64,000 bases of DNA from Streptomyces hygroscopicus subsp. hygroscopicus (GCF_030269125.1 NZ_BSSM01000002.1:124001-188000), one strand, 5' to 3'. Positions 41,702 through 51,543 are shown, numbered from the stretch's first letter. Program-made: numbers and translations. Notes: generated from the letters alone by a model not told the origin.

Positions 41702-43006
41702 ATGCACGACGCACGCGCTGTCACCAGCGTCTCCCTGCCCCGCCTCGCCGCCGCATCCCTCGCCGGTACCGCGATCGAGTTCTACGACTTCTTCGCCTAC
41801 GGGACCGCGGCGGCGCTGGTCCTGGGGCCGCTGTTCTTCCCCTCGTTCTCCCCGGTCGCCGGGACGCTGGCGGCGTTCGCGACGTTCGGCGTGGGTTTCG
41901 TGGCCCGGCCGCTGGGCTCGGTGCTGTTCGGCCACCTCGGGGACCGGCGTGGGCGACGGCCGGTGCTGGTCGCCTCGCTGCTGCTCACCGGCGCCTCGAC
42001 GGTCGCGGTGGGCTGTGTGCCCTCCTACGCCTCGATCGGCGTGGCCGCGCCGGTGCTGCTGCTGGTGCTGCGGTTCCTCCAGGGCCTCGGGCTCGGCGGC
42101 GAATGGGGCGGGGCCGTACTGCTGACCGTCGAGCACGCGCCCGTCGGCCGGCGCGCCCTGTGGTCGAGCTTTCCCCAGGTGGGTCCGGCGATCGGCTTCG
42201 TGCTCGCCAACGGGGTGATGCTGGCGCTGTCGGCCGGGCTGTCCGACACGCAGTTCGCACAGTGGGGCTGGCGGGTGCCGTTCTGGGCGGCGGCGGCACC
42301 CGCGCTGGCGGGGCTGTGGCTGCGCTCCTCCCTCGCCGAGAGTCCCCGCTTCCTGGAGATCGACGACCACGCGCGCGTGCCCTTCATGGAGGTCGTCCGG
42401 CATCACGGGCGGCTGGTGCTGCTGACCGCGGGGGCGCTGTCCGTCGGGTACGCGGTGTTCTACGCGGTCACCACCTGGTCGCTGTCGTACGCGACCGACC
42501 GGCTCGGGGTGAGCCGTACGGTGATGCTGACCTGTGTCATGGCCGCGGTGGTCGTGCAGGCGCCGCTCATCCCCGCCGCGGCGCTGCTCGGCGACCGCTA
42601 CGGGCGCCGGCCGCTGTGCATGGCCGGATGCGCGGCCTGCGCGCTGTGGATGCTGCCCATGGTCTCGCTGCTGGCGACCGGCGAACCGCTGCTGATGTTC
42701 CTCGGCATCCTGGGCGCGCTGCTCGCCTTCGTCACCATGTTCGCGGTGATCTCCGCCTACCTGCCGGAGCTGTTCGAGGCCCGGGTGCGCTGCACGGGCG
42801 CCGCGGTGGGATACAACCTCGGCGGGGTACTCGGCGGCGCGCTCACCCCGATCGCGGCCACGGCGCTCGCGCAGGGCGGCGGGCGCGTCCCCTGGGGCGT
42901 GGGGGGTTATCTGACGGGCATGGCGCTGCTCAGCCTGGGGTGCTTCGCGCTGCTGCCGGAGACGCGTCCGGCAGCCGTAGCCGCGGTGGAGCCGGCCACC
43001 GGCTGA
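41702..43006 (+). CDS. MFS transporter, metabolite:H+ symporter (MHS) family
   Basis: A 434-residue carrier with twelve membrane helices. MHS-type signatures: AASLAGTAIEFYDFFAYGTAAAL near the start, FGHLGDRRGRRPVL (motif A), and RFLQGLGLGGEWGGAVLL (helix 4-5). Relatives carry organic acids such as citrate, shikimate or osmolytes with protons. Divergent from aroQ; a shikimate-like substrate is tempting because of that neighbour but unproven. The stop abuts the antiporter stop on the opposite strand. Confidence 0.92.
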   Translation: MHDARAVTSVSLPRLAAASLAGTAIEFYDFFAYGTAAALVLGPLFFPSFSPVAGTLAAFATFGVGFVARPLGSVLFGHLGDRRGRRPVLVASLLLTGASTVAVGCVPSYASIGVAAPVLLLVLRFLQGLGLGGEWGGAVLLTVEHAPVGRRALWSSFPQVGPAIGFVLANGVMLALSAGLSDTQFAQWGWRVPFWAAAAPALAGLWLRSSLAESPRFLEIDDHARVPFMEVVRHHGRLVLLTAGALSVGYAVFYAVTTWSLSYATDRLGVSRTVMLTCVMAAVVVQAPLIPAAALLGDRYGRRPLCMAGCAACALWMLPMVSLLATGEPLLMFLGILGALLAFVTMFAVISAYLPELFEARVRCTGAAVGYNLGGVLGGALTPIAATALAQGGGRVPWGVGGYLTGMALLSLGCFALLPETRPAAVAAVEPATG

Positions 43007-43007
43007 C

Positions 43008-44108
43008 CTAGGGGTTGACCGCCAGTTCCAGATACGCCGCGAACAGCACCAGATGGACACCGCCCTGCAAGGGGGTGGCCCGCCCCGGGACGACGGTCAG
43101 GGAGGCGACCACCACCGTCAGCGCGAGCAGCAGCATATGGACGGGGTCCAGGCCGAGGACGAGGGGTCCCGGCAGCCAGAGGGAGGCGAGCGCGACGGCC
43201 GGGATGGTGAGTCCGATGCTGGCCATCGCCGAGCCGAGCGCGAGGTTGAGGCTGGTCTGCACGCGGTCCCGGTGCGCGGCGCGCAGCGCGGCGATGGTCT
43301 CGGGGAGCAGCACGAGCAGGGCGATGATCACACCGACGACGGCCTGGCGCAGGCCCACCGCCGCCACGCCCGCCTCGATCGCGGGTGACACGCCCTTGGC
43401 CAGGCCGACGACGCCGACCAGCGCCAGACCGAGCATGCCGAGGCTGAGCAGCGTGGTACGCCTGGACGGGGGGCTGGCGTGGTCCTCGCTGCTGATGACC
43501 TCGCCCTGCCGGGTGATGGGCAGGAAGTAGTCCCGGTGCCGCATCGTCTGGGTGGTCACGAACAGGCCGTAGAGGATCAGCGAGGACAGCGCGGCGAACG
43601 TCAGCTGGAGCGTGGAGAACTGCGGTCCGGGCTTGCTGGTGGTGAAGGTCGGCAGCACCAGGCTCAGCGTGGCCAGGGTCGCCACCGTCGCGAGGGCGGC
43701 ACCGGAGCCCTCGGGGTTGAAGACAGCGGTGCCGTGCCGCAGCGAGGCGACGAGCAGGCAGATGCCGACGATGCCGTTGCAGGTGATCATCACGGCGGCG
43801 AAGACGGTGTCCCTGGCCAGGGTGGCGCTCTTGTCTCCGCCGTCGGCCATCAGCGTGACGATCAGCGCCACCTCGATGATCGTGACGGCGATGGCCAGCA
43901 CCAGGGAGCCGAAGGGTTCGCCGACGCGGTGGGCGACCACCTCGGCATGGTGCACCGCCGCGAGGACGGACCCGGCGAGCACCACCGTCACCAGGGCGAT
44001 GACCGGGCCGGGCATGGCCCGGTGCCAGGTGAGAATCAGCAGGACGACCGCGAGCACCGGCACGGGGATGGTCCATCGCCGTGCGAGCGATCGCAGCCAA
44101 GTGATCAT
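43008..44108 (-). CDS. Calcium:proton antiporter (ChaA-like)
   Basis: A 366-residue Ca2+/cation antiporter with about eleven helices and the two inverted alpha repeats of the family: AIAVTIIEVALIVTLMADGG (first, with the acidic residue) and IALLVLLPETIAALRAAHRD (second, with the catalytic glutamate), plus ITCNGIVGICLLV. It would expel Ca2+ (or Na+/K+) in exchange for protons. ATG 44108 is used; the open frame runs upstream without homology. No good ribosome-binding site is visible. Confidence 0.9.
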   Translation of the reverse strand: MITWLRSLARRWTIPVPVLAVVLLILTWHRAMPGPVIALVTVVLAGSVLAAVHHAEVVAHRVGEPFGSLVLAIAVTIIEVALIVTLMADGGDKSATLARDTVFAAVMITCNGIVGICLLVASLRHGTAVFNPEGSGAALATVATLATLSLVLPTFTTSKPGPQFSTLQLTFAALSSLILYGLFVTTQTMRHRDYFLPITRQGEVISSEDHASPPSRRTTLLSLGMLGLALVGVVGLAKGVSPAIEAGVAAVGLRQAVVGVIIALLVLLPETIAALRAAHRDRVQTSLNLALGSAMASIGLTIPAVALASLWLPGPLVLGLDPVHMLLLALTVVVASLTVVPGRATPLQGGVHLVLFAAYLELAVNP

Positions 44109-44177
44109 GCCGTGATCGTCGCAGAGTGTCACATGATTCGCATTCCGCTCGTTCCGGATGCTTCCGTCTTCTTGTCC

Positions 44178-44210
44178 GCGGGGCCCGGCACCGACCGGGC
44201 CGGGCCCCGC
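44178..44210. terminator. Hairpin upstream of the antiporter gene
   Basis: GCGGGGCCCGGC (44178-44189) pairs perfectly with GCCGGGCCCCGC (44199-44210). It is the second of two tandem hairpins read after terC and lies 70 bases before the antiporter start. Confidence 0.6.
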
Positions 44211-44228
44211 GTGTCCGGTCGCCTTCGC

Positions 44229-44260
44229 CGGAGGCTCCGCCGCGAGCAGCGGAGCCTCCG
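44229..44260 (-). terminator. Terminator of terC
   Basis: CGGAGGCTCCGC (44229-44240) pairs perfectly with GCGGAGCCTCCG (44249-44260), 29 bases past the terC stop on the minus strand. Confidence 0.8.
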
Positions 44261-44289
44261 CAAACGATGGCTCTCCGGGAGGCAAGGGG

Positions 44290-45291
44290 TCAGGCGCCCA
44301 CGGAGTCCTTCTCGGCGCCCTCCGCGGCGGCGGCCGCCGCCGCGGCCGCCTGCTTCTTGGAGGCCATGAGGCTGGTGACCGTGGTGACGACGAGGACCGC
44401 GCAAATCACACCGAGCGAGACGGGGATGCTGATCTCGGGGGCTGGGACGCCCGACTCGTGCAGCGCGTGCAGCACCAGCTTCACGCCGATGAAGCCGAGG
44501 ACGACCGACAGGCCGTACGAAAGGTGGACCAGCTTCTTGAGCAACCCGCCGAGGAGGAAGTAGAGCTGACGCAGGCCCATCAGCGCGAAGGCGTTGGCGG
44601 TGAAGACGATGTACGGGTCCTGGGTCAGGCCGAAGATCGCGGGGATCGAGTCCAGGGCGAACAGGATGTCGGTGGTGCCGATGGCGAGCATCACGACCAG
44701 CATCGGGGTCATGACCCGCTTGCCGTTCTGCCGGATCCACAGCTTGGTGCCGTGGTACCGGTCGGCTACGCCGAACCTGCGTTCCGCGGCCTTCAGCAGC
44801 CTGTTCTCCTCGAACTCCTCCTCGCCCCGGTCGTCGCCTCGGGCCTCCTGGACAAGCTTCCAGGCGGTCCATATCAGGAAGGCGCCGAAGAGGTAGAACA
44901 CCCAGGAGAAGCTGGTGACGATGGCGGCTCCGGCGGCGATGAACACCGCTCGCAGCACCAGTGCTATGAGGACGCCGACGAGCAGGACGCGCCGTTGGTA
45001 CAGCGCGGGGACCGCGAACTTCGTCATGATCAGCACGAAGACGAAGAGGTTGTCGACGCTCAGCGACTTCTCGGTGATGTAACCCGCGAAGAACTCGCCG
45101 GCCGGCTGTCCGCCGCCGAGGACGAGGAGGCCGAGGCCGAAGAGCCCGGCCAGGACGATCCAGACGACGGTCCAGACGCCCGCCTCCCTGATCGACACCT
45201 CATGGGGCTTGCGCCCGATGAGGAAGTCGATTCCGATCAGGGCGGCCAGACCCACGACGGTCAGGACCCACAGGGTCATCGAGACTTCCAC
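44290..45291 (-). CDS. TerC family integral membrane protein
   Basis: A 333-residue protein with about nine membrane helices. Landmarks: SLSVDNLFVFVLIMTKF and GTTDILFALDSIPAIFGLTQDPYIVFTANAFALMGLRQLYF, the two acidic-motif repeats of TerC (kept short as landmarks near residues 75-92 and 210-250). TerC members are linked to tellurite resistance and, more recently, manganese export. A 15-residue Ala run near the C-terminus is unusual. GTG 45291 is preferred because GGAGG lies five bases upstream; ATG 45306 is an alternative. TerD proteins are encoded upstream on the same strand. Confidence 0.92.
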   Translation of the reverse strand: MEVSMTLWVLTVVGLAALIGIDFLIGRKPHEVSIREAGVWTVVWIVLAGLFGLGLLVLGGGQPAGEFFAGYITEKSLSVDNLFVFVLIMTKFAVPALYQRRVLLVGVLIALVLRAVFIAAGAAIVTSFSWVFYLFGAFLIWTAWKLVQEARGDDRGEEEFEENRLLKAAERRFGVADRYHGTKLWIRQNGKRVMTPMLVVMLAIGTTDILFALDSIPAIFGLTQDPYIVFTANAFALMGLRQLYFLLGGLLKKLVHLSYGLSVVLGFIGVKLVLHALHESGVPAPEISIPVSLGVICAVLVVTTVTSLMASKKQAAAAAAAAAEGAEKDSVGA

Positions 45292-45512
45292 GGCAACCTC
45301 CGGCATCAAGGAACGGCAAGCACATACGCGTTGTCTGCCGGAGGTCTCTTCCACCCGCGCGGGGCCGACGCCCCGGGACCGGAACGGTCCGTACTGACGG
45401 GTGCGCCGCAGTCAGGGAGTACTCCCCTCCGCACGAAAAACGGTACCCCGATCACCAAGCATTGGTAAAGAGGAACGCAAAGAAAAGTTCAAATTCCCAG
45501 GTCAAACACACT
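45292..45512. other. Intergenic region upstream of terC
   Basis: About 220 bases with a locally AT-rich patch (45460-45530) at the end of the TerD-like gene. A small dyad ACCAA-GCA-TTGGT lies at 45454-45466. It should contain the terC promoter (minus strand), but no clear -35/-10 pair can be chosen. Confidence 0.4.
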
Positions 45513-47402
45513 TTACTTGTACTTGGTCCTGGCTGTGGCCACCTCCCCGAGCACCTGTTCCAGGATCCGGCTGCCGGCCGGCGGGAGCGCGGGCTCGTAC
45601 GTCCAGGCATGGCCCACCCAGGGGTCGGCGACGTACGCGTCGGGAACGGGGGTGAGCCGCATCAGCGAGCGCCACAGCGGGTCCAGCAGCGGGCCGTAGC
45701 CGGCGGTGTCCGCACGATCCGCCACCAGCAGAAGGTGGACACCGACAGCCGGACCCTCGTCCGCCAGGTAGCGCAGCCGGGTGACGGCCCGGTCGTCGAA
45801 GCCGTGCGGGAAGTCGTTGACGACCAGCAGCTGCTGGGCGGCGTCCACATCGTCCGGCAGCGCCCCGGCCGCGCCACCGCGCACCGCCATCTGCGCCAGG
45901 TCGACCCGCCGGGTGAGCCGCTCCAGCACCTCCGCGACGCCCGCGGCCCCACTGGCGGGCGGCGCCGCGAGCAGTCCGGCGCCGGTCAGTGGCCGCAGCG
46001 CGCGAGCCCCCGCGCCGGCCGGGTCGATGACCCGCACGGCGAACTCCCCCGCCGGGTGGACGGCGAGCAGCCGCGCCGCGAGCGCCACCGCCGCCTCCAT
46101 GGCCGACCGCCGAAGCGCGACCGAGTCCGCGAAGGCCCCCTCGGGCATGGCCGTCGCCCCGCTGTCGATCCACAGACCGTGCTCCAGCGGCAGCACGGCC
46201 AGCAGCGGGATGCGCAACGGCAGGCTCTCCGGCAGGTGCAGGTCGCCGAGGCGCAGCGCCATCGGCGGCTCGGCGGGCACGCGGTAGCCGCGCCAGACGG
46301 GATTGTCCCACCGGGCGTAGGCGGGTGGGAGCGCGGGCTCGACCACCTCGGACTCCGCGATGAGCTGGGCGAGGTCGCGGTCGAGGACGGCGCGTGCGCG
46401 GTCGGCCAGCTGTTCCCGGCGGGTCCGGGCCGCCTCGCGCACGGCCGCGTTCCCGTCGCCGAGCCGGGCGCGCGGGTCGGCGAGGGCCTGGTCGAGTTCC
46501 TTCTCCAGGCGGGCGTCGGCGAAGTCGACGGCGCTGCGATACGCGGCCGTGGTGCGCGCCAGGTCCTCGAACATGCCCCAGACCTGGTTGTACAGCCGCT
46601 CCTCCATCGACCAGCCCACGGCGTCGCCCGCGACCGGCGGGGCGGGCTGTCCGCCGGTCGCGGGCGAGGCGGCCGCCCCGCCGGTCGCGGGCGGAGAGGA
46701 CGGGGGCGGTGTGAGGTGCCGTGGGCGGCGGGGGTGGGTGTGGTCGATCGTGCTGCCGCGGGCCGGCGCGTCGCCGGGGACGCGGGTGTCGTAGGGGTTC
46801 CGGCGGCCCGCTCCGTGCGCGGGGTGCGTGTCGTGGTCGTGCGAAGCCATGGGGTCGGGGCCGGGGATCGTGGCCCCCCGGACGACGGCGAGTGCGTCGG
46901 CCTCGCGCAGGCCCTGGTCGGCGAGCAGGGCCGGCAGGCCGTCGGCGTATCCCTGGCCCATCGCGCGTATCTTCCAGGCACCCTGTCTGCGGTACAGCTC
47001 CAGGGCGATCACGGCCGCCTCGGTGTCCAGACCGGTGACGGTGTAGCGGGCGAGTTCGGTGTCGTCGGGACCGTGCACCGTGGTGCACGGGGCGGGGACG
47101 GCACCGAAGCGCGACGGGCCTGCTCCAGCGGGCAGGGCGAGGAAGACGTCGACCCGGTGGACGGCCTCGGGCACGGCGGACAGGTCGACGGTCAGGCGGT
47201 GCTCGACGGCGGCCTGCCGGGCGACCTCGACACCGGGGAGCGCGGGTGCGCCGGGGTGGGCGACCCACTGGGCGCCGTGCACCGTGCCGTTCTCGTCACC
47301 GAGCGTGGCGCCGGCCAGGACCGGGACGCCGGCCGAGATCCGGATCTCCAGCCTGACCTGGGACAGCGGGTGGTTCTGCCCCCGCACCAGCTCGGCCGTC
47401 AT
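45513..47402 (-). CDS. TerD-domain two-module protein
   Basis: A 629-residue protein. Residues 1-190 form a TerD-like beta-sandwich (SQVRLEIRIS; HRLTVDLSAVPEAVHRVDVFLALP; ARYTVTGLDTEAAVIALELYRRQGAWKIRAMGQGYADGLPAL, given as landmarks), a Ca2+-binding module of stress-response systems. Residues about 205-265 are a Pro/Ala/Gly-rich linker. The C-terminal module (about 265-629) is mixed alpha/beta with LLVVNDFPHGFDDRAVTRLR and VGVHLLLVADRAD, resembling the C-terminal half of FtsK/SpoIIIE-type P-loop domains, but no complete Walker A is seen. Downstream of terD by 55 bases on the same strand. Start ATG 47402. Confidence 0.85.
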   Translation of the reverse strand: MTAELVRGQNHPLSQVRLEIRISAGVPVLAGATLGDENGTVHGAQWVAHPGAPALPGVEVARQAAVEHRLTVDLSAVPEAVHRVDVFLALPAGAGPSRFGAVPAPCTTVHGPDDTELARYTVTGLDTEAAVIALELYRRQGAWKIRAMGQGYADGLPALLADQGLREADALAVVRGATIPGPDPMASHDHDTHPAHGAGRRNPYDTRVPGDAPARGSTIDHTHPRRPRHLTPPPSSPPATGGAAASPATGGQPAPPVAGDAVGWSMEERLYNQVWGMFEDLARTTAAYRSAVDFADARLEKELDQALADPRARLGDGNAAVREAARTRREQLADRARAVLDRDLAQLIAESEVVEPALPPAYARWDNPVWRGYRVPAEPPMALRLGDLHLPESLPLRIPLLAVLPLEHGLWIDSGATAMPEGAFADSVALRRSAMEAAVALAARLLAVHPAGEFAVRVIDPAGAGARALRPLTGAGLLAAPPASGAAGVAEVLERLTRRVDLAQMAVRGGAAGALPDDVDAAQQLLVVNDFPHGFDDRAVTRLRYLADEGPAVGVHLLLVADRADTAGYGPLLDPLWRSLMRLTPVPDAYVADPWVGHAWTYEPALPPAGSRILEQVLGEVATARTKYK

Positions 47403-47457
47403 CCCAGTCGCCCCCTGTCGTGTCGTCTGCGCCCCGCCCGCCGGACTGACCCGGGGT

Positions 47458-48036
47458 CTACAGGTGCGGCAGGATCGCCGGCATCAGGTCCTGGAAGGTG
47501 CGCCCGTTGGCGGGGGTGCCGAGGGCGGTCATCGTCCAGCCCGAGCCCGCGCGGTGCACCTTGGCCATGATCTGGGCGGTGTACTCGCCGCCGCCGGCGA
47601 GCGTGTAGCGGGCGAGTTCCTGGCCGTTGGTCTCGTCCACCAGGCGGCAGAACGCGTTCTCCACCTCCTGGAAGGTCTGGCCCGTGAAGGAGTTCACGGT
47701 GAAGACGATCTGGTCGATGTGGACCGGGACGCGCTGGAGGTCCACGAGGATCGCCTCGTCGTCGCCGCCCTGGCCGACGCCGCCCACCAGGTTGTCGCCG
47801 GTGTGGCGCACCGAACCGTCGTCGCTCACCAGGTGACGGAAGAAGACGACGTCGACCGGCTGCTTCTCGGCGAAGAGCACCGCGGACGCGTCCAGGTCGA
47901 TCTCCCTGGTGCGCGAGCCGAACAGGCCGCGCCGCTTCGCCGCCTGCCAGCCGAGTCCCATGCGGACCGCGGTGAGGGTGCCCCCGTCGTTCTTCTCCAG
48001 GCTGATGGCCTGACCCTTGGTCAAGTTGACGGACAC
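47458..48036 (-). CDS. terD: TerD family protein
   Basis: A 192-residue TerD-family protein. Landmarks: VNLTKGQAISLEKN at the start, GLGWQ, the acidic Ca2+ site region REIDLDASAVLF, GDNLVGGVGQGGDDEAILVDL, and ELARYTLAGGGEYTAQIMAKVHR. Members bind calcium and are linked to tellurite, phage and chemical-stress resistance, and to development in Streptomyces. GTG 48036 has GAGGGGA about eight bases upstream. Probably first gene of a two-gene unit with the larger TerD-domain protein. Confidence 0.92.
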   Translation of the reverse strand: MSVNLTKGQAISLEKNDGGTLTAVRMGLGWQAAKRRGLFGSRTREIDLDASAVLFAEKQPVDVVFFRHLVSDDGSVRHTGDNLVGGVGQGGDDEAILVDLQRVPVHIDQIVFTVNSFTGQTFQEVENAFCRLVDETNGQELARYTLAGGGEYTAQIMAKVHRAGSGWTMTALGTPANGRTFQDLMPAILPHL

Positions 48037-48192
48037 GGCTGAATCCCCTCTCGAAGGTCCCCTGTTGCCGCGCACCGCGCGGCTGATCAGAACCCTACGC
48101 AGGGTCGCCGATGCCGCCGCACCCCGGCCCGCGCTTTGTGTCGGTGTTGCAACACTCGGCGCGTATGCCGAGGTCCGGCGGCATGTCCCGGG

Positions 48193-50349
48193 TCAGGCGA
48201 GGCCCGCCTCCCGCATCTGGCGCAGCTCCTTCTTCATCTCGGAGACCTCGTCGCGCAGCCGGGCCGCGATCTCGAACTGCAGCTCCGCGGCGGCGGCGCG
48301 CATGCGCTCGGTCATCTCCTCGATCTGCTCGGCGAGTTCGGCCGCCGGGCGGTCCGTGGGCACCGTGGCCGCGGCCTTGCCCTTCGCGGACTTGGCCGCC
48401 TTGCCGGCCTTCGCGCCCTTGGCCGCCTTGTCGCTCAGCGCCGGAACGGGGGCCTTGGCACCCTTGCCGTCCTTCGACTTGCGGTAGCCGCTGCCGAGGA
48501 GCTGTTCGGTGTCGACCTCCTCGCGGGCGATCTGCGCGACGATGTCGTTGATCTTCTTGCGCAGCGGCTGCGGGTCGATGCCGTTGGCCTTGTTGTAGGC
48601 GATCTGCTTCTCCCGACGGCGGTTGGTCTCCTCGATGGCCCGCTCCATGGCCGGGGTGATCTTGTCGGCGTACATATGGACCTGTCCGGAGACATTGCGC
48701 GCCGCGCGGCCGATGGTCTGGATCAGCGAGGTGCCGGAGCGCAGGAAGCCCTCCTTGTCGGCGTCCAGGATCGCCACCAGGGAGACCTCGGGCAGGTCGA
48801 GGCCCTCACGCAGCAGGTTGATGCCGACCAGGACGTCGTACTCGCCGGCGCGCAGTTCGCGCAGCAGCTCCACCCGGCGCAGGGTGTCGACGTCGCTGTG
48901 CAGGTAGCGCACCTGGATGCCCAGCTCCAGGAAGTAGTCGGTGAGGTCCTCGGCCATCTTCTTGGTGAGCGTGGTGACCAGGACGCGTTCGTCCTTGTCG
49001 GTGCGCTTGCGGATCTCGTGCACCAGGTCGTCGATCTGGCCCTCGGTGGGCTTGACCACGACCTCGGGGTCGACGAGACCGGTCGGGCGGATGATCTGCT
49101 CCACGACACCGTCGGAGCGCGACAGCTCGTAGGCGCCCGGGGTCGCCGACAGGTAGACGGTCTGGCCGATGCGCTCCTGGAACTCCTCCCACTTCAGGGG
49201 GCGGTTGTCCAGGGCGGAGGGCAGGCGGAAGCCATGCTCGACGAGGGTGCGCTTGCGGGAGGCGTCGCCCTCGTACATCGCACCGATCTGCGGGACGGTG
49301 ACGTGTGACTCGTCGATGACGAGCAGGAAGTCGTCCGGGAAGTAGTCGAGCAGGGTGTTGGGCGGCGAGCCGGGCGAGCGGCCGTCGAAGTGCATCGAGT
49401 AGTTCTCCACACCCGAGCAGGTGCCGATCTGGCGGAGCATCTCGATGTCGTACGTGGTGCGCATGCGCAGCCGCTGGGCTTCCAGGAGCTTGCCCTGCTT
49501 CTCCAGCTCGGCCAGGCGCTCGCCCAGCTCCTTCTCGATGTCGTTGACGGCCCGCTCCATGCGTTCGGGGCCGGCGACGTAGTGGGAGGCCGGGAAGACG
49601 TACAGCTGCCGGTCGTCGCTGATGATCTCGCCGGTCAGCGGGTGGAGCGTGGACAGGGCCTCGATCTCGTCACCGAACATCTCGATGCGGACGGCCAGCT
49701 CCTCGTAGACCGGGAAGATCTCGATGGTGTCGCCGCGCACGCGGAAGGTGCCGCGGGTGAAGGCCAGGTCGTTGCGCGTGTACTGGATGTCGACGAAGCG
49801 GCGCAGCAGCTCGTCCCGGTCGATCTCGTCGCCGACTCTGAGGGGGACCATGCGGTCCACGTACTCCTGCGGAGTACCGAGGCCGTAGATGCAGGACACC
49901 GAGGCGACCACGACGACGTCACGGCGGGTGAGCAGCGAGTTGGTCGCCGAGTGGCGCAGGCGCTCGACCTCCTCGTTGATCGAGGAGTCCTTCTCGATGT
50001 ACGTGTCCGACTGCGGGACGTAGGCCTCGGGCTGGTAGTAGTCGTAGTACGAGACGAAGTACTCGACCGCGTTGTTCGGCAGGAGCTCGCGGAACTCGTT
50101 GGCCAGCTGGGCGGCCAGCGTCTTGTTCGGCGCCATCACGAGGGTGGGGCGCTGGAGCTTCTCGATCATCCACGCGGTGGTGGCGGACTTGCCGGTGCCG
50201 GTCGCGCCCAGCAGGACGACGTCCTTCTCGCCGGCCTTGATGCGCTTGGCCAGGTCGGCGATGGCCGTCGGCTGGTCGCCGCTGGGCTGGTAGGGACTGA
50301 CGACCTCGATGGGCGCCACCGTGCGTTCGATGTGGGAAACGGGCCGCAT
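48193..50349 (-). CDS. uvrB: Excinuclease ABC subunit B
   Basis: A 718-residue helicase-like damage verifier. Landmarks: Walker [14 protein letters not shown], the beta-hairpin region [25 protein letters not shown]-like VIDESHV, motif [11 protein letters not shown], and a C-terminal UVR motif ([23 protein letters not shown]). Between helicase core and UVR motif lies a 44-residue Lys/Ala/Gly linker (about 625-668; [17 protein letters not shown]) not present in E. coli. ATG 50349 is used. Its damage-type promoter ends seven bases upstream, so the message is probably leaderless. Confidence 0.97.
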   Translation of the reverse strand: MRPVSHIERTVAPIEVVSPYQPSGDQPTAIADLAKRIKAGEKDVVLLGATGTGKSATTAWMIEKLQRPTLVMAPNKTLAAQLANEFRELLPNNAVEYFVSYYDYYQPEAYVPQSDTYIEKDSSINEEVERLRHSATNSLLTRRDVVVVASVSCIYGLGTPQEYVDRMVPLRVGDEIDRDELLRRFVDIQYTRNDLAFTRGTFRVRGDTIEIFPVYEELAVRIEMFGDEIEALSTLHPLTGEIISDDRQLYVFPASHYVAGPERMERAVNDIEKELGERLAELEKQGKLLEAQRLRMRTTYDIEMLRQIGTCSGVENYSMHFDGRSPGSPPNTLLDYFPDDFLLVIDESHVTVPQIGAMYEGDASRKRTLVEHGFRLPSALDNRPLKWEEFQERIGQTVYLSATPGAYELSRSDGVVEQIIRPTGLVDPEVVVKPTEGQIDDLVHEIRKRTDKDERVLVTTLTKKMAEDLTDYFLELGIQVRYLHSDVDTLRRVELLRELRAGEYDVLVGINLLREGLDLPEVSLVAILDADKEGFLRSGTSLIQTIGRAARNVSGQVHMYADKITPAMERAIEETNRRREKQIAYNKANGIDPQPLRKKINDIVAQIAREEVDTEQLLGSGYRKSKDGKGAKAPVPALSDKAAKGAKAGKAAKSAKGKAAATVPTDRPAAELAEQIEEMTERMRAAAAELQFEIAARLRDEVSEMKKELRQMREAGLA

Positions 50350-50356
50350 GCCATCA

Positions 50357-50379
50357 ACCGTACGACCCCCCACTGACAA
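50357..50379 (-). promoter_or_regulatory. uvrB: DNA-damage-type (RecA-NDp/PafBC-like) promoter of uvrB
   Basis: Minus strand: TTGTCA, eleven-base spacer beginning GTGG, TACGGT (50362-50357). The -10 ends seven bases before ATG 50349. It lies between the end of the MHYT gene (50389) and uvrB, giving uvrB its own control. Confidence 0.8.
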
Positions 50380-50388
50380 CGAGTCCCG

Positions 50389-51264
50389 TCAGCGGTTCTG
50401 CGGGGTGCGGCTGCCCTGTCGCACGGGCCTCCGGTCGGGGCGATGGTGCTGGTGGGGGGCGGTACGGGAGCTGGTGCGAGGGGCGAGGACAGCCGGAACG
50501 CCCGGTGCGGGGAGGGCGGCCGCCCGGCCGGGGTGGCGCAGGACCAGCATCGGGTCGAGGATCACCACGACGCCCGCGAGGACCAGGAGGACGAGCGGGC
50601 CGAGCAGCATGGGCACGAGGGCGGACGCGTCCGGCGCGTCGGCACTCGTCACGGCGGTGCCGTCGAGGTGGACGCTGAGCGCGGCCATGGCGGTGTAGTG
50701 CATACCGCTGACGGCGACGCCCATGAGGAGGCTCGCGCCCACGCTCGGCAGCAGCCCGCGGGCGCGGCCGGCGGCCCACAAGGCGCCGGTGCCGGCGGCG
50801 ACCGCTATGGCGACGGAGACGACGACGGTGGGTGTGCTGTAGGCGAACTGTCCGTGGAACCGCATGCCGGCCATGCCGAGGTAGTGCATCGAGGCGACGC
50901 CCAGCCCGGTGATGGTGCCGCCGGTGAAGAGCGGCGCCCCGGTGGCGCCCCGGTAGCCGACGATGAAGACTCCGATGCCGACCATGAGGACGGCGAGCCC
51001 GAGGCTCGCGTAGGTGATCGGCTCGTCGTAGCGCACCGGTGTCCGCGCGATGCTGAAGCCCATCATGGCGACGAAGTGCATGGTCCAGGTGCCGCAGCCG
51101 AGCGCGGCGGCGCCGAGCGCCAGCCAGGCGGGCCGCCCCGAGTGCGTGACCAGCAAAGACCGGGTGATGCAGCGCAGCCCGAGGGCGCCGCCGAGGCAGG
51201 CCATCAGATAGGCCACCAACGGGGTGACGGCCCCGTAGCCGAAACCGTCGACCGTGCCCTGCAT
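50389..51264 (-). CDS. MHYT-domain integral membrane sensor protein
   Basis: A 291-residue protein with seven predicted membrane helices. The MHYT signature is repeated: TMHFVAMMGF, SMHYLGMAGM and GMHYTAMAAL. The Met/His/Tyr residues at the membrane face are proposed to bind a metal (copper) and sense O2, CO or NO. No output domain (GGDEF, EAL, kinase) is fused; the C-terminal 50 residues are Pro/Arg/His-rich and possibly cytoplasmic. ATG 51264 is chosen as the domain begins just after (MQGTVDGFGYGAVTPLVAYL). Partner unknown. Confidence 0.9.
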   Translation of the reverse strand: MQGTVDGFGYGAVTPLVAYLMACLGGALGLRCITRSLLVTHSGRPAWLALGAAALGCGTWTMHFVAMMGFSIARTPVRYDEPITYASLGLAVLMVGIGVFIVGYRGATGAPLFTGGTITGLGVASMHYLGMAGMRFHGQFAYSTPTVVVSVAIAVAAGTGALWAAGRARGLLPSVGASLLMGVAVSGMHYTAMAALSVHLDGTAVTSADAPDASALVPMLLGPLVLLVLAGVVVILDPMLVLRHPGRAAALPAPGVPAVLAPRTSSRTAPHQHHRPDRRPVRQGSRTPQNR

Positions 51265-51543
51265 CCGCGGCTGCCCTTCGCCCTCGTACGTCCCCGAAAC
51301 CTTGAAAATCCGCGCCGCCCCGGCACCGCGCGGGCGGCCGGGGGTGTCGCTGAGAGTATGACTGCCACCGGAATGGTCGAACGACTTTCCGACAAAGAAA
51401 CACGGCCTTGCCCCAGTTGTGGGCCACCGGTGAGCGCCCGGAGGCGTCTTTCCGGGATATGTGGCCGTCATGCGGCCGCGTACCGTTGCCGCTCTGCTGT
51501 CAGTCTGGTGCTGTCGCTTTCCGTTCGACGCGAGGAGTTACGC

